Of a stretch of DNA of 42,340 bases, positions 12,255 through 23,905 are shown in pieces. How positions within the stretch are numbered: the first letter of the stretch is position 1; the number at the start of each line of letters is the position of its first letter. The position numbers and the translations under genes were made by a program. The stretch covers positions 1 to 42,340 of the forward strand of contig SGPM01000246.1 in NCBI GenBank assembly GCA_004802725.1. Reading direction: 5' to 3'. The notes beneath the pieces are model-generated. The model was not told where the DNA came from and made no database searches. It saw nothing but the letters and a program-made list of their open reading frames with translations. Origin of the DNA: Antrodiella citrinella. Taxonomy: Eukaryota > Basidiomycota > Agaricomycetes > Polyporales > Steccherinaceae.

Positions 12255-13221
12255 GGTTATGTCGTGGGGTAACAGACGAACAAGGAAGTTCGCCTGCCAC
12301 CCCGCAGGATGTGTAAGAATATATGGAACANGNTGGCCATTGTGTCTGATCACTCCCCGAAGCTGCAATATGGCGCAATACGCCAAATAGGTCGGCCTTT
12401 GTGTGAGTATCATATGTTCTAAGCTCAGNGATGATGACATACCGTGTTATGTCTTCGTCAGCATTCTCTGCATNAAAAATATACACNAAACCGATGTGTA
12501 GCGTTGAGTACAAGTTGAATGTGCAATTTTCGAATGCGAAGGCGAGAGCTCGAGTTTGTCAAATTATAAATCCGAANCGGCGCTATCCTCGCCGCCGGCT
12601 AGGCCAGTGTGTAAATTTCAATCTTATCTTATCTCTGNACGGTGATGTCCGGCACCCTTACAATGTCGATCTTGAAGACCTTCAAAGAAGTTCTGGTGTA
12701 TTCATGTACTCTTTTATACATATCTACAATAAGTAATTCTAGATGCATCTAGGGAGACAAATCTGCGAAGGTNTGGAATTNNGACAGTGCAGGAAGCCAA
12801 TTCCCATGCCTACCTGAGATCACGCAAAGTTATTACGACAGGGAGGAGATGAGAACTTAACAATCTTATNATTGCTCGTCCATTCGATAGACATCCACGA
12901 TTGTTGANCGTTGAACGTTGAACGTACATTCATTCTTGTCAATTTNCCTTTCGGGGATGTTCGGGATTTNCCGGATGGACACAGCGCACGGAGTCCAGTC
13001 ACGGTTCATGCGAGCGTCGACAACANATTGTTCAAGTGCGAGGGTAAGCTTCTGCCTGACTATAATNTCGACTCATTGTGCAGCTGTCTGATGTTTGGTC
13101 TTGACTACCAATTTGCATTGTTTGATACAGCTGTGCAAGTCTGTCACATAGACTCACAGTACCGCGCTCCACACCGTTCCCAGCCGTGCAAGTTGCTAAC
13201 TTCCACTAGAAGTACTTCATC
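12255..13221. other. Divergent intergenic region with many N bases
   Basis: Promoter space between the monooxygenase (-) and the PAP2 gene (+). It holds around fifteen single undetermined bases. A three-fold tandem GTTGAAC unit lies at about 12903-12923. No gene is supported on either strand. Confidence 0.45.
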
Positions 13222-14486
13222 ATGGTCATTTTTCTTTCTGCACTACGGAGACGTGCAGATGATACTTTCGTACGCGACTCTTTCCAGTGGTTTGACAGAT
13301 CATACATCGTAGATTGGTAAGTACGGTATCACCTTCTGTGCCAATAGGTGCCACGGTGATAATTTGGTGTTGAAGGGCATTTGCGTCCCTCGCATGGGGT
13401 CTAGCGTGGATTATCAAAGGCATTCCTCCGTTTCAACGCGAATTCTCCTTGGATGATCCACTTATCAAATACGAAAACCGACCAGACCAGTATGCTTATC
13501 TTAGTATGTATATCGTTGTGACGTCTTGACAACGACCACTTTGTTTTTTGCAATAGGATTAGCGGTAACTTGACATGGTTCTTGGCTTTACTCGTTCCTC
13601 TGGGGACTATAGCCATAGTCGGTACGTTGCGCGTTTCAGCATTGGAGATCCATCATGGATTTCTGGGACTGTGGGCTGCACGGTAATTTGATCTCAATCT
13701 TCAGTCAAATGCGCGCTGACTCAAAATTTCCTGGGACGACCAGAGGGTATAACGCACTTATAACCGAGGCCCTCAAAAATCGAGTAGGTACGTATTCACC
13801 CGATTTGAACCTCATGGTCAACCTTGACGTGAGCTGTTCTACTTACAGGTCGACTTAGACCCGACTTCTTGTCACGATGTAATTGGAACACGATGTTGCA
13901 TACTTGTACTGGGTCTGTCGTTTCAATGATCTGGAGAAATCTCTGACCGACACGACTGCTGTAGAAAAATTGGCAAGGTACAAGACGGACGGCGGTCGTT
14001 CCCATCCGGGCATTCGTCAACTGCCTTCTCTGGCATGACTTTCCTGTCTTTGTACCTTGCAGGAATGACAGGTGCATGGTGCTTTAGCCAGGCGGCGCGG
14101 CCCAGGTCTCTGTTAGGTAGCAGAATGGCCAAATTATGGCTGACGCTCATGCCCATGGCCTTCGCTACATGGGTAGCGGTGTCTAGAGTTGAAGACTACG
14201 TGCGTTCATTGGTAACTGGTTCTTCTCCAAACTCAATGTTGAAATGATTCTACAGCGACATCACAAAGAGGATGTGATTGTGGGAGGTCTTATCGGTATT
14301 GGGACGGCCACAGTCTCATATCTCTTGTACTGGCCGAATCCCTTCGCACGAGTTCAAAGTAGCGACGTACATCAAGGAGTAGCCCGTCCAAGGATTGTGT
14401 ACAGAGAAGAAGGTGAGGATGATAGAACAAGGCATAACTATGGATACGAACTAGCTGGTATGGGACATGCTACGGAACCAGTGTAA
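13222..14486 (+). CDS. PAP2-family lipid phosphate phosphatase (DPP1/LPP1-like)
   Basis: Integral membrane phosphatase that dephosphorylates phosphatidic acid, diacylglycerol pyrophosphate or related lipids. Seven exons: 13222-13316, 13376-13507, 13557-13682, 13744-13787, 13849-13912, 13965-14199, 14256-14486; 308 residues. The three PAP2 signature blocks are all intact: Kx6RP (K129 to P137), PSGH at 167-170, and SRx5Hx3D (S227, R228, H234, D238), the last one split by the final intron. The sequence ALEIHHGFLGLW and several hydrophobic stretches match the six-span family fold. The start was chosen as the ATG in MVIFLSALRRR, in frame with the first conserved helix. The C-terminal tail is acidic and hydrophilic. 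The gene was assembled from fragments, so individual splice sites may shift by a few bases. Confidence 0.85.
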
Positions 14487-14557
14487 TATGGTGGGAAGCA
14501 GAATGCACTTCATTAATTTAGGATATATCAGTATCACAGACGTGGGTCAGCAGCTGC

Positions 14558-17318
14558 CTACGCAACCTCTGCCGTTGTGTCCTTACGCACGAAGACCCAC
14601 TTGTCGCCCACCCTCTGCATCTTCCCCGCACGTCCTACTTCTCCCTCAAACAGATCTGGCCCGGAGTCATCGTCTTGCCCATCATACGAGGGAGGTACAT
14701 TCTGGTCGTGGTGCGGATCAGAGTTCGGCCATGAAGCATTAGGCGGTGGTCCTGTGACACCATACGCGCCAGAGTCATCGTCCCCGCCTCCCAAGGTAAT
14801 CGCGTCCGTAGTCTCAAAGTCTCTCCCTCCGGAATATCCCCACTGCTGTCCCTGTCCCTGTCCTCCTCCACCCCGGCTATTGCCGTAGCCATATCCCCCG
14901 CGCCCTCGTCCTCTACCTCTTCCACGACCTCCGAATCCCCGTGGATTCTGCCCTGACCACTGCTTCCCTTGACTTTCTTGCTCTTGTGCGCCGTACTGAT
15001 TAGGATTAGGAGCAGGCGGATGACTCGTGCCACCAGCAGACATGCTTGCCATCACATATTGCATGAGATCTTCTTGCGACGGCATATTACCATGCGTTTG
15101 AGCCCATGCCATTCCGAGCGCTTCCCATGATGATGGCTCCGTGGGATTGAACGTAGCCATGGCCATGTCGATAGCGTTCAGCCCCCCGGCCCCGGCGGTA
15201 CCTACTGGCAACGATGATTGCGGGGAAGTGGATGGAGAAGTGATCATCGCCGCAGAAGCCGTCGGAGCGGGGTGCTTCTCGGAAGTGCCATTTGTGTAGG
15301 GTACAGACGCTGTTCCATTCGCCTGCGGTGATTGGGATGGGATGTCGTGCGCTGACGCTGGCGGCGTGCTTCCACCAGGGGATGGTGGCCTGATGTCTCT
15401 CCCGAATTCGTCTTTTCCCGTCTCAGGTGCGGCCGCGATTGTGCGAGGAGGTGTATTGGAAGTATCGGACGTGTATTTACCGACTGGTCGACTCGGAGGG
15501 TCTTCTCTCCCGCCTGGTCCTACTGGTCTACTGCCTCGGGGTGGACCCGGGCTGCGTGAGCGACTAGGTCTACTTCGGGAGGGATCCCAGTCTCTTTCAC
15601 CACGGTTTCGTGGGGGCAATCGTTCTCGATCATCCCACCTACCCCGCCCGCGACCTCGGAAGCCGCCACCCCGGGGAGGGCCGCCTCTGAAGTCGCCTTT
15701 GAAATCGCGACGATCGTCGTTATAATCATCACGGTTTCTGCCACGGTCGTAGCCGTCGTATCTGTCATATTTTGGGTCTGTACGGGCAGAGCCGAAATGA
15801 TCATCTCGATATGGCAGAGGCTGAGAGGGACCTCCGAGAGAAGGTGCTACAGAAGGAACTGCATTTGCAGTAGCTGATGGCACTAAAGACAGATGTACGG
15901 GTTGTGTAGGGACATTCCCTGCTGCATTCGCTGTCTGGGTCAAATGCTGGAACAACGCGAGCTGACTGGGATCCAGATGGGCGGGAATTGCTGCGGTGTT
16001 TGTTGATGTTTGGCTGCCTCCTTGTATGAGCAAGTGAAAATCCCGAATCAGAGCGTCGCATGCTTACCCATTCGTTGCGGCTACCGCATTGGCTGCTTGA
16101 CTGAGGAGTGCGAATAGTGTCGACTGCACGTTTTGCGGTGCTGCGGGTATTGAGGGAGGAGCTGGGGCTTGCAACGGGGGAGTGGTTATCAATGGCGGCG
16201 TGATCGTTGGCGGCGTAATCGTTGGCGGCGTAGAACGTTGTTGTCGTGGATCTCTCGTGACGACAGACGATCGCGAAACGGCTGGAGGGTCTAATACAGA
16301 CAAGATGTCATTCAGTTCACGTTCTCACTTTCACAAAATCATTCGGGATAGAACAACGACTGGGATTGCGCAAGTGGAAATGTACTTAGCGAACACAGAA
16401 ATGACAAGATAAGCACCTTTTATCGACGAGCCCTTCAGCAATTCCGTCAAACGCGCTAATACAGCCGAAGGAAACGTATTAGACTTCGTCCATATATCCA
16501 GGATCTTCTTGGTCTTTTCCTGCCAAAATCAGAAATCCATGTGTTAGGCACCTTTCCGCGTCCACGATTCGTCGGTAGAAAAAACAGATAAAATACGCAG
16601 TCATATGATCAACGCGACTATGGCTGAGCGTGAGCCTGCGCACCCGCGCGTAGACAACGGTATTATACGTTTCCGCGATCAGTTAGTGGGAGAATGATCC
16701 AGTCTCCGCTAGTCCATTGTGCGAGCCTGCGACAGTACAAAACATAGGGGGCAGACGGTGCACGGGGGTACACCGGTGCAGCAACGTCGCGATATGCACG
16801 TAAACTAGTCGATGTCAGTATCAAACAGGACTAACCTTCGCCTCTGGGAGTCCGAGAGAGATCATATCCTGGAACAAGCCATCGAGAATGCCGTCAACCT
16901 TCAGGAGAAACGTGGCGGCATTGCCATGGCCGGGGTTAGCATCCTTGGTCAGACCCTTCTTATTCGCTTGATTCCGGGCAGCACGAGAGAGCGCGTCGAA
17001 GGCATATAGACTGTGGATTTTGGCCGGAGGTGCAAGTGTCTTATGCGTTCGATAAAGGATAGACACCAGTTGCGTGTCGTTCTTCAGCCACAGACAACAC
17101 ACAAAGCAGATCAGCACACGACTGTGTAGGATATGACGTAGAACGCACCTGCATATTCTTAAGGGCAATTTCCGTCAATTTGCCGACTTTCGAGGCTGAT
17201 AGTCGTTTCGCGTTGACCACCTCCTTCAGCATGGATTCAAACGCCTATAATGATGCGCGTGAGCTTCTAGAGGCCTTGGGAGCGCGAGCTGCCTCACCTC
17301 TAAGTCCCCCATATTCAT
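14558..17318 (-). CDS. CID-domain (RNA polymerase II CTD-interacting) protein with RGG boxes
   Basis: Likely a transcription termination or RNA-processing factor that binds the phosphorylated polymerase II tail. Exons: 17298-17318, 17149-17244, 16836-17081, 16417-16519, 16068-16290, 14558-16013; 714 residues. Residues 1-155 form a CID (RPR) domain: FESMLKEVV, KLTEIALKNM, SLYAFDALSRAA and KILDIWTKSNTFP match its helices in order. Then follow a proline/threonine stretch with a 15-bp DNA repeat (TPPTI units, DNA near 16190-16231), an arginine-rich block with RGG and RSRPSRSRS motifs, a low-complexity region, and a second RGG block before an acidic end with DKWVFVRKD. The relatives Nrd1, Seb1 and SCAF4/8 carry an RRM; I cannot find RNP motifs here. 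The first exon encodes only seven residues. Confidence 0.82.
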
Positions 17319-17951
17319 TGAACAGATACCCCGAGCAGATCGTCAAAGTAGTCGCCACCGGTCGTTTGTCGTCGTCGTCGCTGTCGGCGATGTCGTTGTG
17401 GCCCTTTGTGAAAGTGGAGACTGGAAGAGACTGGAGTGGTCCAAAGCCGAGGCTATTTGGTGTTGTTGATCCGGGTCCGTGCGCCTGCCTAAAGCGTCCG
17501 TCGACCGTGACCTGCCGTCCGGATTAAACATGAAAGTGAGCTTGTAAACATGTACATGCGACGATAGGAAACGTAGAGAACACATAAGTTGGTATTCCAA
17601 GACTTTTACCTCTACCCAGAAGGCGGATCCAGGGACTCTGATGTGAAATCACCATGGTAAACATCCTGACAGGTAGTGTAAGTACTAGGCGCTGCCGTCC
17701 ATCTACCTCCTTCACTAGTTCAAGCTTCCGCGCGACGAGGAGAGCATGATACCCACGTCGAATACTCTTGTACTGATTTTATCGTATGTTTGAAATAGCA
17801 TAAAGTGTGACAACATGCGGACTGTATGATATGGGGACATAAGCCGTTTTCGCAACTTTTCATGCTGAAGAATACGACTCAGCATACTAGATAATGTAGA
17901 CATATGTTCGTAGAAAAGCTGGATGAATGGGTACAGAGGCTAGACTAACCA
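17319..17951. other. Intergenic region between CID gene and ZW10 gene
   Basis: Upstream region of the CID gene and 3' region of the ZW10 gene, both on the minus strand. Open frames here are short, with no recognisable motif. A GTCGTCGTCG-type triplet run sits at about 17369-17380 just upstream of the CID start. Confidence 0.45.
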
Positions 17952-20900
17952 CTACGAATGCATAGGGTGTCCTTGCATCAGCTTGTTCACAGTATTCGCT
18001 CGCAACGGTGTATCGGCGAACAACGCGCGCACAAGCTTAACCAGCTCCTCGATTTCAAAATCGACCAGCGCGCCCTCCTCGAACAGATACGCGATATCAG
18101 CCATGGAAGCTTCCTATGGAATTTGTGAGCAAGAATTCGAGCGGTAATATATAAACGAACAGCTTACCAACAACTCGGACAAATAGGAGAACTTGAGCCA
18201 AGAAGGCACGTAAGCTACTACGAACGACGGCTGACGAAGTCGTGCTTAGACGGCGGCGCACAAGACAAAACAACTCTCACCTGCTCTACATCCTCCACAA
18301 ACAATGCTTCCAGGGCGCTCAGGATACGGCACAATTCGCTCAGCTTGTGGGATTCAACTTCAGGGATGTCAGGAAGGGCCAGAACATCTTGGAGCATCCG
18401 GGACAGTGCAGCGTCCACGACGGCACCTATCGCGGTGTAATATTTGCCCTTCGTGAGTACCGGCTACAATCAGAAACGAAAAGCGTCAGGGCAGAGCATC
18501 AAGAACATGAGCAGCAACTCGCACCTTGACCTGCTGCGACCATTTCCGAACGCCCTGCAGGACATCGTTGACAGCAGATTCACATTCATCGAAGCGTTCT
18601 TGATCCGCAGTCTCGGTAAACCCACTTGCACCATCCAGATTGTCGTTTACGTTCTGGCACTCAGTATCCTAAGACGAAAACAAGTAAGCGTCAGAGCAAC
18701 AGACGATGTGAAACCGACTCACGATAGCATCCTCATACCAGCTGTCGCTAAGAATTTTCAACCTCTCCTGACCCTCAATCAACTTTGTCTTCGATGTGGC
18801 AGACACCGCAGACTGCGAATGAGTAAGAACCCGTCCGACTTCTTCCCACACCCACAAGCAGTCATTAGAGAAGCACATAGATCGCTTGGGCATCTTCGCC
18901 AGCTGGTTCGCGAACGTCACTGGGTGCAGGCCACGGTACAAATCCAGGATCATAGCCGCCGACTGCCCAATGACGGTGCCGACAGGAGACCCACTCGACG
19001 AAGACAGCAGAGCGGCAGATGAGAGCTCTTCGGCTTCACGCAGAACGTCTTCGATCAAGAACAGCAACTCCTTGACGCGAGAGGAGACGAGGTAGCTTTC
19101 TTTTAGCACTTGTGGCTCGGCTACTTTACGCGTCTGTACAGGAGGCGGCATGGCAGGTGTCGGTGGTGGCGCGGACAGCGGGGAAGGTGAATGGAGAGGT
19201 GCATCGAGTTTGACGCCATTTGTCCTCCCTGCGTGTTTCTCCAGACGTGAGGCAGGTTTCGGCGCGGGCGTAGCTGCAGGTGCCACGTCCTCTTCGCCCC
19301 AAGGGTCGTCCCACGCGGAAGAATCTTCAGACTCAACGTCGTCTGTCGGTATTGGCTCCGACTCGTCGTCCTTCCAGCCCCACGCATCACCAGGGTCTTC
19401 CTCTTCAGTCGGAATAGGCCCCTCAGGCTTCGTAGGTGGTTCAGCGATCTCTTCCGCAGCGTCATCGTCATCCAGTCCCCATCCAGCTTCGTCGATGTCG
19501 ATGGACGCGTCTCCATCTTCTTCAAAGCCCCATGCTGCTTCCTCCTCGATAACAGGCACGGCAGGCACGAGCTTGGACACAAGCGCACGCTCTTGTGGTA
19601 CTTCTGGCTCCTTGGGGGTATCAGGTACAACTAACATCTCCGCGCGGAATTGGTCTGACTCGTCCGCCTCTCGAAGGATGACGGCTCGAGCACGATCAAG
19701 AATTTCTGTCCGTCGTTTGCGTTCGTAGTGCGAAGTAATACTGTCTGCCCAGGACTTAATATCCCGTTCGCTGCTCATGTCCCCAAGCGACTTAGACAAC
19801 ACCGCCTCCTCAAAGTCGACAGCACGGCGTAACAGGGAGAGATACGGTGGAAGCTGATCCAGAGACGATGGAAGTGAAGGTACCAAAAGCTTGCTGAGGA
19901 GCCCACTTGTGACCGGTTTGGACAAAGTGCGCGGGAAAATTACGCCTGGTGAAATATGAGGGAAGAGGGCGTCGGCCAGGAATGTGATGACGGTCGAGAG
20001 GTTGTCAATTCGGGTGCCTTTGTCTTCGGTGTTCGGTGGTGTAGGGAATAGCATGAGCCTAGATTCTGAGTCCGTGGTTGACACTTCTACAGAGAATGGC
20101 TGGGTGAGGACGTGATCCACGTAGTGGGAGATTAGGTCACGTCGGAGTGCACCGAGTCTGTCGGTCAGCGACGAAGGCGATAGAGCAGATATGATGGAGG
20201 ACAGAGATAGGAGAGTATCGGACTGCCTCACTGTCATACGGTTGGGGGTCAGACAACTCAAATTGCACATAACCGAGCACACTGACCTTGCACGGGCGAC
20301 CTAATTACGATTTCGGTCGGTGAAACCACGACACCACGCGAAAACGCTTCCAACAGTTGCTCTTGCGTACGGTCTTTGACAGAACGATATCTCCTCTAGC
20401 GCATGGTCAGCATGGACTGAGCGAAAGTCCGTCTTTGTCACTCACCTTCAAGTCCGTCGTGATGTAGGCGTTCTCAAGAGGTGATGGTAGCACTTCCAAT
20501 AGCCTATCCAGCTCTGCACATGCATCCATTGCATCTGGTAACCTTCCTTCGTCCGCAAGTGCTGTCAAGCTTGTTACTGCGCGCTTGCACTGTGACAGGT
20601 ACGCCAGGGTTTCGTACTTGACCTCGGCGTCCGCGACCTCCTGTGCCAACGACGCGTGTTGGGATAGAGTCATAATGAGATTGGGTATCATCCCTGTCTT
20701 CATGAATAGACCTGGATGAGTGAGCTACGGTGAATGAAGTAGCAGCAGTATACGCACCTCAGGGTCACACAGCACCGTGCTGAGAGTATCCACATTGCTA
20801 CCCAATGAACGCAAGCGTTCCTGCACCGACCTCGATGAAGCTAATTGCTGCTCGAAGGCCGGTAAATCGGATTGTACACGGTCGTGTATTCGTCGCTGTG

Positions 20901-21105
20901 AGGTACAGTTCAGCTGCCATCGCATTCTGTACAGGTTAGGTTGACGCACCTTCGTCTGAAGTATCGCCGCTTCCAGCTCCGAGACCCATGACGATGCGAC
21001 TTCAAACGAGAGAGACTTGGGTGTTGCTTCCGACATCTTGGTCAGAAGTATGGTAGAAACGTCGGCATCCTTGCGAGGCAGATGTGCTGGTATTGGGAAC
21101 GCCAT
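17952..21105 (-). CDS. ZW10/Dsl1-family subunit of the NRZ/Dsl1 vesicle-tethering complex
   Basis: Expected to tether Golgi-derived COPI vesicles at the ER with RINT1/Tip20 and NAG/Sec39 partners; animal ZW10 also acts at kinetochores. Exons: 20950-21105, 20758-20895, 20446-20697, 20287-20395, 18723-20230, 18525-18668, 18281-18463, 18168-18230, 17952-18113; 904 residues. The N-terminal coiled part, the block CLWVWEEVGRVL, and the C-terminal ELCRILSALEALF and FEIEELVKLVRALFADTPLRA are characteristic of ZW10. Between about 440 and 535 lies an acidic stretch with repeated Trp motifs (AAWGFEED, GWGLDDDD, AWGWKDDE, AWDDPWGEED), like the COPI-binding lasso of yeast Dsl1. The exon 2/3 junction is uncertain: a donor a few bases later would insert VRLFMK. 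Confidence 0.87.
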
Positions 21106-21469
21106 GATGACTGTGCAGGTCGTACACTCAATGGATTAAGATGTGAGACAGTATCGTTATTGTCGTCGATACCAGCAAGTATCTTTATCGTCTTGAACGC
21201 GAGAAAGAGGAGTAGAAATCAAGTAGAAATAGTGTACTGTACAATGGAGGAATTAGGTCTGAAGGTTGGCGGCGTCTAAGATAACTGATGATCGAAGTCC
21301 AAACTCCGCTCAGCTTCAAGCGTCTCGGACTTCAATAAGTAGAGTCTGGCTGCATAACCTCTATCTGTATTGCGAAAGCCTGTATAACATCTCATTACAG
21401 CGACAGATCCATCAGGGAAAGGAGAATAATTGATACAACGAGTGACTTTGTGATCACGACAGAAACTAT
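21106..21469. other. Short intergenic region
   Basis: Promoter side of the ZW10 gene and 3' side of the next minus-strand gene. Nothing else is apparent. Confidence 0.45.
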
Positions 21470-22924
21470 CTAATACTTCGGAGTGTAATAATCTGGGCCC
21501 AGCCGGGTTTGTGGGGGACTCGACAACGCTGACGCCACAGAGGGGTAGGGTCGGACATTGCGAGGAGGAGAAGCGTAATGGTAGCTCTCCGAGATCGAAT
21601 GTTGACCCAAGCCATGCGACGACGCACCCGGAGACGGGTACGCGCTGACGGTCGTGGCGACCGCGGGAGACCTGAACTCTCGGAACGCAGTCATACCACT
21701 GTCCGAAGGCGCGCGCGAATACGACCGTTGTGTGTGCGTCGGAGCGTAGGTGTACTGAGACGCGGTGAGGGTCAGCCTGCCGTCAGAGGGGACGACAGAG
21801 CGGGTAGTCTGCGAGAACGCGGAATAGACACCCGAAAGCGTCGGTGTCGGCGGGATGGTTTGAATCATGGGAGGGTGGGAGGACGGCACTGGAGATGCCA
21901 TCAGGTCTACCTGAGGCTTCTCTTTGCGCCGTTTGGGCGCATACCACGACACCGACGGGCCCTTTCTATATCTGCCGCGTGAGGAGTCCTCTGCTGGGAT
22001 GTACTCGGTGGCAACTTGCAGCGACACCCACGGGAGGTAGTAAAAGTCAGTGAAGGCACGGTGAAGACGGTCTATGTAGCTTTGGAGAGTTTTGTCTTCA
22101 GGATTCGTGAAAGGGTATGGGGTCTGGGTCTTTTCGTAATCGGTCATCTCTGTGGCTCCCACCTGGAGTGGACTGCTTGTGATTGAGGCGTCCTGAGGGA
22201 AATCGTACATAGGTTCGTGTGCGGCAGTGGTGCCATCGTAATTTTCGTAACGTTGCTGGTTCTCGTCGTCACGTTGCTGGTCCTCGTAGCGTGGTTGCAC
22301 CTGTGACGCGCTATCTGACGCCTCGGAGTCGTACAGCTCCTCGATGGGGACAGTGGAAGGACGGTATCGCGGCTGAGTTGGCTGCGATGGGAGTGGGGAA
22401 TTATGCACACTCGGAGATGCGGACGAGTAGTATGAGAGTCGAGGAGATGGACCAGGGCCAGCACCGTCGGCGGCAATTGCAGAGCCACGAGGATTGTTCT
22501 TCGCCATGAATGCCGGTATCTTCTTCAGCTCAGAGATAAACCCCCCCATAAAGCCTCGTGTTTTGCGAGGCTGATCTCCTTCCACCCATTCTTTCCTCCC
22601 TCCGTCCATTCCTTGTTCGACATCTCCTCGGACTAGAGGTGGAGGAGGTCCGACATCGCGCTCGTCCTCAGCATACTGATCGCCGCGGTCCCCGTCGTCA
22701 ACGGGATCCGGGATAGGGAAGTCCACTGGTGCTGGTATAGATGGAGAGCCCACGATTGGTGCTAAAGCCGGCGTCCAACTGGAATATGTCGATGGTTGCG
22801 GAGCGGGCGACGCCCATCTGGATCCAGAGTCGCTCCGGATATCGGTGGGGGCGGTTGTGGGAGAGTTGTCCGGCGAGGTACGCTCGATGTAGGGAATGTA
22901 TGGGCCTCGTTTCTTCGTAGACAT
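21470..22924 (-). CDS. Proline/serine/tyrosine-rich protein of unknown function
   Basis: A single uninterrupted frame of 484 codons in a region where all other large genes are split. I do not recognise the family. Most of the chain is disordered: Pro/Ser-rich segments, a Gln/Arg/Tyr stretch around QPRYEDQQRDDENQQRYE, and a C-terminal half rich in Ser-Pro and Tyr with many possible phosphorylation sites. The only part that looks folded is a block of about 45 residues, DRLHRAFTDFYYLPWVSLQ with nearby AEDSSRGRYRKG and VSWYAP, bordered by basic KRRKEK. A second short conserved-looking piece is GFMGGFISELKKIPAFM. No signal peptide or membrane span. The long open frame and strongly biased composition support a real gene; localisation cannot be inferred. 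Confidence 0.7.
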   Translation of the reverse strand: MSTKKRGPYIPYIERTSPDNSPTTAPTDIRSDSGSRWASPAPQPSTYSSWTPALAPIVGSPSIPAPVDFPIPDPVDDGDRGDQYAEDERDVGPPPPLVRGDVEQGMDGGRKEWVEGDQPRKTRGFMGGFISELKKIPAFMAKNNPRGSAIAADGAGPGPSPRLSYYSSASPSVHNSPLPSQPTQPRYRPSTVPIEELYDSEASDSASQVQPRYEDQQRDDENQQRYENYDGTTAAHEPMYDFPQDASITSSPLQVGATEMTDYEKTQTPYPFTNPEDKTLQSYIDRLHRAFTDFYYLPWVSLQVATEYIPAEDSSRGRYRKGPSVSWYAPKRRKEKPQVDLMASPVPSSHPPMIQTIPPTPTLSGVYSAFSQTTRSVVPSDGRLTLTASQYTYAPTHTQRSYSRAPSDSGMTAFREFRSPAVATTVSAYPSPGASSHGLGQHSISESYHYASPPRNVRPYPSVASALSSPPQTRLGPDYYTPKY

Positions 22925-23905
22925 GGGACGATGAAGGAAGAGTCAAAGGAGAGAGTGTGCGTTCGTAATAGTTCGTATCAAATGCTTTATACGTAGATTG
23001 GAGTGAGGATCATCTTTCAAAACGACCTGCCTACTTACACGTGTTGAAAAAGTGCTCTCTGTCAACGTCTCAGTAGTTACAGCCTGTGAATAAAATCTAC
23101 CCAAATAGATATATCATCTGTCCCACCTCCAGAAGAAGACAAGAACTTACTTCAATCCGTGTCCGCAGTGCGAAGTCCAGGGCCGGGACAGTAGGACCAG
23201 GAGAGAAGATCGTCCTACGTCGGCTGCACCACACGTGATCCTACACAAGGCGGCAAGAGACAGAAACACAAGAAAGAGAACAGTCCAACGTTGCAGACGA
23301 GTGCGTGGACAAACTGTAGTCGACTGTCGCACAAAGGTCCTGAGGAGAACGTTCAACATCTCACAGGCGCCGTTAATAAAATGGTTTTGATCGCGCGTCT
23401 ACTACCCCACATTGTCTTGGCATGCAAATTGAACTTGGATTGATCATTGAGCACACGTATTTGACACGTATAGTACGTGTACCACTTCTCGAGGGTTGTC
23501 GAATTTCTCAGTTGCCGGAGTGCCCTAATAGACTCGCCGATCAAATGAATCGAGTTGACTGCAGCGTAGACTCTGTTGAACAATATGTAACAAAAAAGAA
23601 TATCCTGAAAGCTACCGTTAGGCTTGACAACGACGTAATGCGTTGTCATGCTCAGAGATACAGTGTTGTGTTATAAAAGTTGTATCACCTCTTGTCGATA
23701 TTATTCAACCTGTCGTTGTTGAATCTCAATTGAATCTTATCCATGATCTAGGTCACATCTAGTCACGAATGCGGTCACACATATCAAATTGTTACCGTTC
23801 GCGTACCGTGACGCGTCTAAAGAAACGCGCCGCTCACTAACACGGTCACGTTTGAACACTTTCTTCCTCATCCTCATCGTTCCTTTGCCCCTCACGTCCT
23901 CTCTG
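22925..23905. other. Divergent promoter region upstream of the methyltransferase-helicase
   Basis: Separates the minus-strand unknown gene from the plus-strand methyltransferase. Two palindromic E-box cores CACGTG occur at 23038-23043 and 23233-23238, and a perfect 7-bp inverted repeat (ACACGTA, 3-base loop, TACGTGT) at 23464-23480. A TATAAAA sequence lies at 23672-23678. A 70-codon hydrophobic frame at 23147-23359 (-) is not supported as a gene. Regulatory roles are untested. Confidence 0.4.

Noticed and set aside
19150..19728. 192-codon Ser/Gly-rich frame on the plus strand
   Set aside because: Antisense shadow of the acidic loop of ZW10.
23147..23359. 70-codon hydrophobic minus-strand frame
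   Set aside because: Too short, no homology recognised, and it lies in a divergent promoter region.
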